Of a stretch of DNA of 32,488 nucleotides, positions 23,582 to 32,488 are shown in pieces. The stretch spans positions 1 to 32,488 of the forward strand of contig JAHQRK010000084.1 of assembly GCA_019828595.1 (NCBI GenBank), in the 5' to 3' direction. Every line of letters begins with the position of its first letter. Within the stretch, counting starts at the first letter, position 1. The notes beneath the pieces are model-generated. The model saw nothing but the letters and a program-made list of their open reading frames with translations, had not been told where the DNA came from and ran no database searches. The stretch is from Aphanomyces cochlioides (lineage: Eukaryota; Oomycota; Saprolegniomycetes; Saprolegniales; Verrucalvaceae). The position numbers and the translations under genes were made by a program.

Positions 23582-24488
23582 GATAGATTTCCTATCACAC
23601 TCTTAATACAAGATTGTGTTTTTATCATAGTGAGCAGATGTATAGAATGACTGCAACTGGCGACATGATTCTATCACACTGAATGACGCAATATGATTGG
23701 AAGTTAATATAATATATTGACTTGACGAAAACACAACATGAACCCCATGAGCACATACCAGCAAGTACTATCATGCCTAGTCCTCCTTCATGCTAATCTG
23801 TAATCGAAAGTTTTCCTTTTCTGTCTCACGTTGTTCTGGCCGTTTCTCACTTCGGCTTATACAAGAGTACATGTAATATTGACACATCGAACTCATGCGC
23901 TGCAATCTAAGTGAATGAGTCATGTACCTTGTAGAGGGTGTTTATTGTGCGTGGGCTGATTCAATAGATTATTGCCCTACAACCTACTGTTCAACTTGTA
24001 GAGGGGATGCGAGATTTCTTTTAGACTTTGGCAACATTTAAAAGTTTATAGGGTTATGAGGTAGTGGCGAAGGTGTGGAGATATCACATCCGTCATCATT
24101 ATTTATGACTCCTACAGTTTTGTTTATGCCTTAATTGACTATCGTATAGTTTTCAAGATATCCACAATGCTTTGTGTTTTGTGCTCGACATTTACATATG
24201 CTAACAGTACAAGCAGGCGCGAGTGAGCGCATAAAACGTCAACAAGTGTCGTGTTCTGCTGCAGCTAGCCTAGCTATATCCGTGCTAGACGTTAAATTTA
24301 TTCAGAGCATCTTTGTTTCTCGGTTAGACTTCATGCTGGCGACTAAACGAAAGCTTCATATCTGCCAATATTTGTTTGTTGAAACCGTGATAGAATCTTT
24401 ATCACAGTTGCTCAGAATTTTGCACATTTCAGATCTGTATACTGAAATCAAGTCAAAACTTGTTTTGAAATGTTTTTCAGGCAACTGT
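23582..24488 (+). repeat. Satellite unit M27
   Basis: 907 bp, long form, TACAACC. Dyad A has the TTATCAC right arm as in M15. Dyad C has lost its left arm (GGCGACATG). Confidence 0.94.
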
Positions 24489-25386
24489 GATATATTTCCT
24501 ATCATATTAATACAAAAAGATCGTGTTTTTATCATAGATGCAGCAGATGTATAGAATGACTTGCAATGTGATATGATTCCTATCACACCGAATGACGCAA
24601 TATGATTGGAAGTTAATATAATAGATTGACTTGACGAAAACACAACATGAACCCTGATGAGAGCATACCAGCAGTACTATCATGCCTAGTCCTCCTTCAT
24701 GCGTTGTAATCGAAAATTTCCTTTTCTGTCTCACGTTGTCTGTGCCGTTTCTCACTTGGCTATACAAGAGTACATGTAATATTGACACATCGAACTCATG
24801 CGCTGGGATCTAAGTGAATGAGTCATGTACCTTGAGAGGGGTTTATTGTGCGTGGGCTGATTCAATAGATTATTGCCCTACAACCTACTGTTCAACTTGT
24901 AGAGGGGATGCGAGATTTCTTTTAGACTTTGGCAACACTGAAAAGTTTATAGGGTTATGAGGTAGTGGCGAAGGTGTGGATCACATTTGTCATCATTATT
25001 TATGACTCCTACAGTTTTGTTTATGCCTTAATTGACTATCCGTATAGTTTTCAAGATATCCACAATGCTTTGTGTTTGTGCTTGACATTTACATATGCTA
25101 ACAGTACAAGCAGGCGAGTGAGCGCATAAAACGTCACACAAGTGTCGTGTTTGCTGCAGCTAGCCTAGCTTATATCCGTGCTAGACGTTAAATTTATTCA
25201 ATATATCTTTGTTTTCTGTTACTTCATGCTGGCGATAAATGAAAGCTTCATATCTGCCAATATTTGTTTGTCTTAGAAACCGTGATAGAATCTCTATCAC
25301 AGTTGCTCAGAATTTTGCACATTCTTCAGATCTGTATACGAAATCAAGTCAAAAACTTGTTTTGAAAATGTTTTTCAGGCAACTGT
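24489..25386 (+). repeat. Satellite unit M28
   Basis: 898 bp, long form, TACAACC, T-allele dyad A. Dyad B has a left-arm change (GTGATAT) and a degraded right arm (CTATCATATT). Confidence 0.94.
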
Positions 25387-26293
25387 GATAGATTTCCTAT
25401 CACACTCTAATACAAAAAGATCGTGTTTTTATCATATATGCAGCAGATGTATAGAATGACTGCAACTGTGATATGATTCCTATCACACCGAATGACGCAA
25501 TATGATTGGAAGTTAATATAATAGATTGACTTGACGAAAACACAACATGAACCCCATGAAAGAGCACATACCAGCAGTACTATCATGCCTAGTCCTCCTG
25601 TTGAGAATTGTAATCGAAAGTTTTTCTTTTTTGTCTCACGTTGTTCTGTGCCGTTTCTCACTCCGGCTATACAAGAGTACATGTAATATTGACACATCGA
25701 ACTCATGCGCTGCAATCTCTAAGTGAATGAGTCATGAACCTTGTAGAGGGTGTTTATTGTGCGTGGGCTGATTCAATAGATTATTGCCCTACAACCTACG
25801 TGTTCAACTTGTAGAGGGGATGAGATTTCTTTAGACTTTGGCAACATCAAAAGTTTATAGGGTTATGAGGTAGTGGCGAAGGTGTGGAGATCACATCCGT
25901 CACTATTATTTATGACTCCTGACAGTTTTGTTTATGTAATTGACTATTCGTATAGTTTTCAAGATATCCACAATGCTTTGTGTTTTGTGCTCGACATTTA
26001 CATATGCTAACAGTACAAGCAGGCGAGTGAGCGCATAAAACGTCAACAAGTGTCGTGTTTTGCTGCAGCTAGCTGAGCTGCATCCGGAGACGTTAATTTA
26101 TTCCGAGCATCTTTGTTTTCGGTTAGACTTCATGCTGGCGACTAAATGAAAAGCTTCATATCTGCCAATATTTGTTTGTTGATAAAACCGTGATAGAATC
26201 TCTATCACAGTTGCTCAGAATTTTGCACATTTCAGATTCTTGTACTGAAATCAAGTCAAAAACTTGTTTTGAAATGTTTTTCAGGCAACTGCT
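25387..26293 (+). repeat. Satellite unit M29 (haplotype shared with M17)
   Basis: 907 bp, long form, TACAACC, T-allele dyad A. It shares five variants with M17, twelve units to the left (listed under M17). Private changes include TATGTAATTGAC and CTGCATCCGGAGACG. Confidence 0.94.
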
Positions 26294-27195
26294 GATAGAT
26301 TTCCTATCACACTCTAATACAAAAAGATCGTGTTTTTATCATAGATGCAGCAGATGTATAGAATGACTGCAACTGTGATATGATTCCTATCACACCGAAT
26401 GACGCAATATGATTGGAAGTTAATATAATAGATTGACTTGACGAAAACACAACATGAACCCCATGAAAGAGCACATACCAGCAGTACTATCATGCCTAGT
26501 CCTCCTTCATGCTAATTGTAATCGAAAGTTTTCCTTTTTCTGTCTCACGTTGTTCTGTGCCGTCTCACTTCGGCTATACAAGAGTACATGTAATATTCAC
26601 ATCGAACTCATGCGCTGCAATTGAAGTGAATGAGTCATGTACCTTGTAGAGGGAGTTTATTGTGCGTGGGCTGATTCAATAATTATTGCCCTACAACCTA
26701 CTGTTCAACTTGTAGAGGGGATGCGAGATTTCTTTTAACTTTGGCAACATCAGTCAGCAGGTAACGATGAGGTAGTGGCGAAGGTGGAGATCACATCCGT
26801 CATCATTATTTATGACTCCTACAGTTTTGTTTATGCCTTAATTGACTATTCGTATAGTTTTCAAGATATTCACAATGCTTTGTGTTTGTGCTCGACATTT
26901 ACATATGCTAACAGTAAGCAGGCGAGTGAGCGCATAAAACGTCAACAAGTGTCGTGTTCTGCTGCAGCTAGCCTAGCTTATATCCGTGCTAGACGTTAAA
27001 TTTATTCAGAGCATCTTTGTTTCTCGGTTAGACTTCATGCTGGCGACGAACGAAAGCTTCATATCTGCCAATATTTGTTTGTTGAGAAACCGTGATAAGA
27101 ATCTCTATCACAGTTGCTCAGAATTTTGCACATTTCAGATCTGTATACTGAAATCAAGTCAAAAACTTGTTTTGAAATGTTTTTCAGGCAACTGT
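26294..27195 (+). repeat. Satellite unit M30
   Basis: 902 bp, long form, TACAACC. Dyad A carries an inserted A (GTGATAAGAATCTCTATCAC). A cluster of changes at 26,750-26,772 replaces the AAAGTTTATAGGG segment. Confidence 0.94.
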
Positions 27196-28094
27196 GACAG
27201 ATTTCTCATCACACTCTAATACAAAAAGATCGTGTTTTTATCATAGATGCAGCAATGTATAGAATGACTGCAACTGTGACACCATTCCCATCACACCGAA
27301 TGACGCAATATGATTGGAAGTTAATATAATAGATTGACTTGACGAAAACACAACATGAACCCCATGAAGAGCACATACCAGCAGTACTATCATGCCTAGT
27401 CTCCTTCATGCTAATTGTAATCGAAAGTTTTCCTTTTCTGTCTCACGTTGTTCTGTGCCGTCTCACTTCGGCTATACAAGAGTACATGTAATATTGACAC
27501 ATCGAACTCATGCGCTGCAATCTAAGTGAATGAGTCATGTACCTTGTAGAGGTGTTCATTGTGCGTGGGCTGATTCAATAGATTATTGCCCTGTAATTAC
27601 TGTTCAACTTGTAGAGGGGGATGCGAGATTTCTTTTACTTTGGCAACATCAAAGTTTATAGGGTTATGAGGTAGTGGCGAAGGTGTGGAATCACATTGGC
27701 TCATCATTATTTATGACTGACAGTTTTGTTTATGCCTTAATTGACTATTCGTATAGTTTTCAAGATATCCACAATGCTTTGGGTTTTGTGCTCGACATTT
27801 ACATATGCTAACAGTACAAGCAGGCGAGTGAGCGCATAAAACGTCAACAAGTGTCGTGTTCTGCTGCAGCTAGCCTAGCTTATATCCGTGCTAGACGTTA
27901 AATTTATTCAGAGCATCTTTGTTTCTCGGTTAGACTTCATGCTGGCGACTAAATCAAGTTCATATCTGCCAATATTTGTTTGTTTATAACCGTGATAAAT
28001 CTCTATCACAGTTGCTCAGAATTTTGCACATTTCAGATCTGTATACGAAAATCAAGTCAAAAACTTGTTTTGAAAATGTTTTTCAGGCAACTGT
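27196..28094 (+). repeat. Satellite unit M31
   Basis: 899 bp, long form; the diagnostic site reads CTGTAATTACTG. Dyad B has GTGACAG and TCATCAC arms; dyad C has GTGACAC and CCATCAC. Dyad A has a shortened centre. Confidence 0.94.
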
Positions 28095-28979
28095 GACAGA
28101 TTTTCCATCACTTAAAGATCGTGTTTTATCATAGATGCAGCAGATGTATAGAATGACTGCAACGACATGATTTCTATCACACCGAATGACGCAATATGAT
28201 TGGAAGTTAATATAATAGATTGACTTGACGAAAACACAACATGAACCCCATGAAGAGCATACCAGCAGTACTATCATGCCTAGTCCTCCTTCATGCTAAT
28301 TGTAATCTAAAGTTTTCCTTTCTGCTCCACGTTGTTCTGTGCCGTTCTCACTTCGGCTATACAAGAGTACATGTAATATTGACACATCGAACTCATGCGC
28401 TGCAATCTAAGTGAACTAGTCATGTACCTTGTAGAGGGTGTTTATTGTGCGTGGGCTGATTCAATAGATTATTGCCCTACAACCTACTGTTCAACTTGTA
28501 GAGGGGATGCGAGATTTCTTTTAGACTTTGGGCAACATCAAAAGTTTATAGGGTTATGAGGTAGTGGCGAAGGTGTGGAGATCACATTCGTCATCATTAT
28601 TTATGACTCCTACAGTTTTGTTTATGCCTTAATTGACTATTCGTATAGTTTTCAATATCCACAATGCTTCAGTGTTTTGTGCTCGACATTTACATATGCG
28701 AACAGTACAAGCAGGCGAGTGAGCGCATAAAACGTCAACAAGTGTCGGTATTGCTGCAGCTAGCCTAGCTTATATCCGTGCTAGACGTTAAATTTATTCA
28801 GAGCATCTTTGTTTCTCGGTTAGACTTCATGCTGGCGATGAAATGAAAAGCTTCATATCTGCCAATATTCTTGTTTGTTGAGAAACCGAATTTATCACAG
28901 TTGCTGAATTTTGCACATTTCAGATCTGTACCTAAATCAAGTCAAAAACTTGTTTTGAAAATGTTTTTCAGGCAACTGT
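28095..28979 (+). repeat. Satellite unit M32
   Basis: 885 bp, long form, TACAACC. Dyad B shares GTGACAG with the neighbouring M31. The left arm of dyad A is lost (ACCGAATTTATCAC), and dyad C is truncated (AACGACATG). Confidence 0.93.
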
Positions 28980-29888
28980 GATAGATTTCCCCACTCGAAT
29001 ACAAAAAGATCGTGTTTTTATCATAGATGCAGCAGATGTATAGAATGACTGCAACTGCTATATTATCCTATCACACCGAATGACGCAATATGATTGGAAG
29101 TTAATATAATAGATTGACTTGACGAAAACACAACATGAACCCCATGAATAGCAATACGCAGCAGTACCATCATGCCTAGTCCTCCTTCATGCTAATTGTA
29201 ATCGAAAATTTTCCTTTTTCTGTTCTCATGTTGTTCTGTGCCGTTTCTACTCCGTGCTATACAAGAGTACATGTAATATTGACACATCGAACTCATGCGC
29301 TGCAATCGAAGTGAATGAGTCATGTACCTTGTAGAGGGTGTTTATTGTGCGTGGGCTGATTCAATAGATTATTGCCCTACAACTACTGTTCAACTTGTAG
29401 AGGGCATGTGAGATTTCTTTTAGACTTTGGCAACATCAAAAGTTTAGTAGGGTTATGAGGTAGTGGCGAAGGTGTGGAATATCACATCCGTCATCATTAT
29501 TTATGACTCCTACAGTTTTGTTTATGCCTTAATCGACTATTCGTATAGTTTTCAAGTATCCACAATGCTTTGTGTTTTGTGCTCGACATTTACATATGCT
29601 ACAGTACAAGCAGGCGAGTGAGCGCATAAAACGTCAACAAGTGTCGTGTTCTGCTGCAGCTAGCCTAGCTTATATCCGTGCTAGACGTTAAATTTATTCA
29701 GAGCATCTTTGTTCTCGGTTAGACTTCATGCTGGCGACTAAATGAAAGCTTCATATCTGCCAATATTTGTTTTGACAGAAACCGTGATAGAAATCTCTAT
29801 CACAGTTGCTCAGAATTTTGCACATTTCAGATCTGTATACTGAAATCAAGTCAAAAACTTGTTTTGAAAATGTTTTTCAGGCAACTGT
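28980..29888 (+). repeat. Satellite unit M33
   Basis: 909 bp, TACAACT variant. The right arm of dyad B is destroyed (TTTCCCCACTCG). The 7-bp indel site is a degenerate long form. Dyad A is the T allele with one extra A. Confidence 0.94.
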
Positions 29889-30782
29889 GATAGATTTCCA
29901 TCACACTCTAATACAAAGAGATTGTGTTTTTATCATAGATGCAGCAGATGTATAGAATGACTGCAACTGTGATATGACTTCTATCACACCGAATACGCAA
30001 TATGATTGGAAGTTAATATAATATAATTGACTTGACGAAAACACAACATGAACCCCATGAAGCACATACCAGCAGTACTATCATGCCTAGTCCTCCTTCA
30101 TGCTAATTGTAATTAAGTTTTCCTTTTTGTTCTCACGTTGTTCTGTGGTTTCTCACTTCGGCTATACAAGAGTACATGTAATATTGACACATTGAACTCA
30201 TGCGCTGCAATTGAAGTGAATGAGTCATGTACCTTGTAGAGGGTGTTTATTGTGCGTGGGCTGATTCAATAGATTATTGCCCTACAACCTACCGTTCAAC
30301 TTGTAGAGAGGGATGAGATCTTTTTAGTAGTTGGAACATTAAAAGTTTAGAGGGAACTGAGGTAGTGGCGAAGGTGTGATCACATCCGTCATCATTATTT
30401 ATGACTTGACAGTTTTGTTTATGCCTTAATTGACTATTCGTATAGTTTTCAAGATATCCACAATGCTTTGGGTTTTGTGCTCTACATTTACATATGCTAA
30501 CAGTACAAGCAGGCGAGTGAGCGCATAAAACGTCAAACAAGTGTCGTGTTTGCTGCAGCTAGCCTAGCTTATATCCGTGCTAGACGTTAATTATTCAGAG
30601 CATCTTGGTTCCTGTTAGACTTCATGCTGGCGACTAAATTAAAGCTTCATATCTGCCAATATTTGTTTGTTGATAAACCGTGATAGAATCCTCATCACAG
30701 TTGCTCAGAATTTTGCACATTTCAGATCTGTATACTGAAATCAAATCAAAAACTTGTTTTGAAATGTTTTTCAGGCAACTGT
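29889..30782 (+). repeat. Satellite unit M34
   Basis: 894 bp, long form, TACAACC. The dyad B right arm is shortened to CATCAC, a change shared with M35. The dyad A right arm is CTCATCAC. A cluster of changes lies at 30,305-30,360. Confidence 0.93.
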
Positions 30783-31677
30783 GATAGATTTCCATCACAC
30801 TCAAATACAAAAAGATCGTGTTTTTATCATAGATGCAGCAGATGTATAGAATGACTGCAACTGTGATATACTCCATCACACCAACCAATGCAATATATAT
30901 TCCGAATATAATAGATTGACTTGACGAAAACACAACATGAACCCCATGAAAGCACATACCAGCAGTACTATCATGCCTAGTCCTCCTTTCATGCTAATTG
31001 TAATCGAAAGTTTTCCTTTTCTGTCTCACGTTGTTCTGTGCCGTTTCTCACTCCGGCTATACAAGAGTACATGTAATATTGACACATCGAACTCATGCGC
31101 TGCAATCAAAGTGAATGAGTCATGTACCTTGTAGAGGGTGTTTATTGTGCGTGGGCTGATTCATAGATTATTGCCCTACAAATCCTACTGTTCAACTTGT
31201 AGAGGGGATGCGAGATTTCTTTTAGACTTTGTAACATCAAAAGTTTATAAGGTTATGAGGTAGTGGCGAAGGTGTGGAAATGCATCTGTCATTACATGAT
31301 TTATGACTCTACAGTTTTGTTTATGCTTAATTGACTATCCCTATAGTTTTCAAGATATCCACAATGCTTTGTGTTTTGTGCTCGACATTTACATATGCTA
31401 GACAGTACAGCAGGCGAGTGAGCGCATAAAACGTCAACAAGTGTCGGTTCTGCTGCAGCTAGCCTAGCTATATCCGTGCTAGACGTTAAATTTATTCAGT
31501 CTAGCATCTTCGTTTTGGTTAGACTTCATGCTCGCGACTAAATGAAAACTTCATATCTGCCAATATTTGTTTGTCGATAAGCCAATCATTCTATCACAGT
31601 TGCTCAGAATTTTACATTTCAGATCTGTATATGAAATCAAGTCAAAACTTGTTTTGAAATGTTTTTCAGGCAACTGT
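30783..31677 (+). repeat. Satellite unit M35
   Basis: 895 bp, long form, TACAAATCC variant. Dyad B has the CATCAC right arm as in M34. Dyad C is badly altered (GTGATATACTCCATCAC), and the left arm of dyad A is lost. Confidence 0.93.
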
Positions 31678-32488
31678 GATAGATTTCCTATCACACTCTA
31701 ATACAAAAGTATCGCGTCTTCACCATAGATGCAGCAGATGTATAAATGACTGCAACTGTGATATGATTCCTATCACACCGAATGACGCAATATGATTGGA
31801 ACGACATATAATAGATTCACTTGACGAAACAACATGAACCCCATGAAGAGCACATACCAGCAGACTATCATGCCAGTCCTTCATGCTAATTGTAATCGAA
31901 AGTTTTCCTTTTTTGTCTCACGTTGTTCTGTGCCGTTCTCACTTCGGCTATACAAGAGTACATGTAATATTGACACATCGAACTCACGCGCTGCAATCTA
32001 AGCGTAATGAGTCATGTACCCTTGTAGAGGGTGTTTATTGCGCGTGGGCTGGATTCAATACACTTATTGCCTGTACAACCTACTGGTTCAACTTGTAGGG
32101 GGATGTGAGATTTCTTTTCGCACGTTTGGCAACATCAAAGTTTATAGGGTTATGAGGTAGTGGCGAAGGTGTGGAGATCACATCTGTCATCATTATCGAT
32201 GACTCTGGAGTTTTGTTTATGCCTTATTCACTATCTGTTATAGTTTTCAACAAGATATTCATAATAACTCTGCCCTTTGTGCTCTACATTTACACGGACA
32301 GTACAAGCAGGCGCAGAGTGAGCGCATAAAACGTCAACAAGTGTCGTGTTCTGCTTGCAGCTAACCGAAGTGATATTGCGTTAGACGTTAAATTTATTCA
32401 GAGCATCTTTGTTTTCGGTTATACTTCATGCTGGCGACTAAATGAAAGCTTTATATCTGCCAATATTTGTTTGTTGATAACCGTGATA
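31678..32488 (+). repeat. Satellite unit M36, cut by window end
   Basis: First 811 bp of a unit; the window stops inside dyad A (ACCGTGATA). Long form with a deletion (CAGCAGACTATC), TACAACC allele. Dyads B and C are intact. Changes cluster at 32,205-32,300 and 32,365-32,380. Confidence 0.93.

Larger units (their letters stand above)
1..32488. repeat. Satellite array, ~0.91-kb unit, 35 full copies plus one partial
   Basis: The same sequence recurs from end to end with a spacing of 881-920 bp, measured from the GATAG of the dyad that follows CAGGCAACTGT. All copies point the same way, with no inversion, no inserted mobile element and no unrelated spacer. Conserved landmarks in nearly every copy are a PstI site in GCTGCAGC, a BglII site in CAGATCTG, usually a HindIII site in AAAGCTTCAT, and the three GTGATA/TATCAC dyads. 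The units contain no long reading frame; stops occur in all frames. Both window edges fall inside the array. A long gene-free homogenised array is characteristic of eukaryotic satellite DNA (known of the class). The family itself is not one I recognise, and centromeric, subtelomeric or sex-linked location cannot be told from the sequence. Confidence 0.97.

Noticed and set aside
24174..24554. Longest open frame, 126 codons on the plus strand, and similar frames of 61-107 codons on both strands elsewhere
   Set aside because: They are repeats of the same unit translated in shifting frames. The common unit yields only ~60-codon frames on both strands over the same bases, and longer ones arise where an indel removes a stop. 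No ribosome-binding, splice or domain evidence supports any.
1..32488. CRISPR array
   Set aside because: The period is ~0.91 kb, there are no unique spacers between short repeats, and no associated genes.
1..32488. Repeated 5S rRNA, spliced-leader, histone or rDNA spacer array
   Set aside because: No conserved 5S, spliced-leader, snRNA or histone sequence and no convincing internal polymerase III A or B box were seen in the unit.

Overview
The window is one uninterrupted head-to-tail tandem array of a noncoding repeat with a period of about 0.91 kb. I count 35 full units (881-920 bp, mean about 905 bp; the best-preserved units are 912-917 bp) and a truncated 36th. All units lie in the same orientation. 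The array runs off both ends of the window, so no flanking sequence, boundary or array end is visible. I find no protein-coding gene, rRNA, tRNA, transposon or CRISPR array. The open frames that occur are about 60-126 codons long and recur once per unit, because the same noncoding sequence is translated again and again. They change length with each small indel.

A long, AT-rich (roughly 38% G+C in a reference unit), gene-free array of this kind is typical of eukaryotic satellite DNA (centromeric, pericentromeric, subtelomeric or sex-linked heterochromatin). I do not recognise the family and cannot name the organism. CpG is only mildly depleted in the reference unit (25 CpG in 912 bp, about 0.75 of expectation by hand count), which fits a lightly methylated genome better than a heavily methylated one.

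Each unit has a clear internal design. Three copies of a 25-bp element lie within about 205 bp. Each has the core GTGATA(G/T)-N5-CTATCAC, flanked on one side by GCAACT. Here they are called dyad A (inverted orientation), B and C. A and B face each other across a 71-bp spacer and could form a 121-bp composite hairpin. Smaller dyads elsewhere in the unit include GTACATG/CATGTAC with a nested ACTCAT/ATGAGT, ACTAT-TCGT-ATAGT, AGCTAG-C-CTAGCT, TTTCAG/CTGAAA and TCAAAA/TTTTGA. If the array has a sequence-specific job, the three dyads (about 108 copies in this window) are the best candidate binding sites. That is inference.

Layout. From 1 to about 5.93 kb the units are noisy, with many small indels. 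From about 5.93 to 14.87 kb there is a very homogeneous core. From about 14.9 to 17.2 kb there is a diverged island. From about 17.3 to 22.8 kb the units are fairly homogeneous. From about 22.8 kb to the end scattered indels return, and dyads decay from about 27.2 kb. Several diagnostic variants are distributed non-randomly: TACTACC versus TACAACC, a 7-bp indel, and a multi-site haplotype shared by units 17 and 29. This suggests local homogenisation and possibly a faint higher-order period. Some of the indel noise may be long-read consensus error, which the sequence alone cannot separate from real divergence.

Unit numbering (M1-M36) starts each unit at the GATAG of dyad B. 'Long' and 'short' refer to the presence or absence of ACCAGCA between CACAT and GTACT. 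The 'G' or 'T' allele of dyad A refers to centre AATCG or AATCT.
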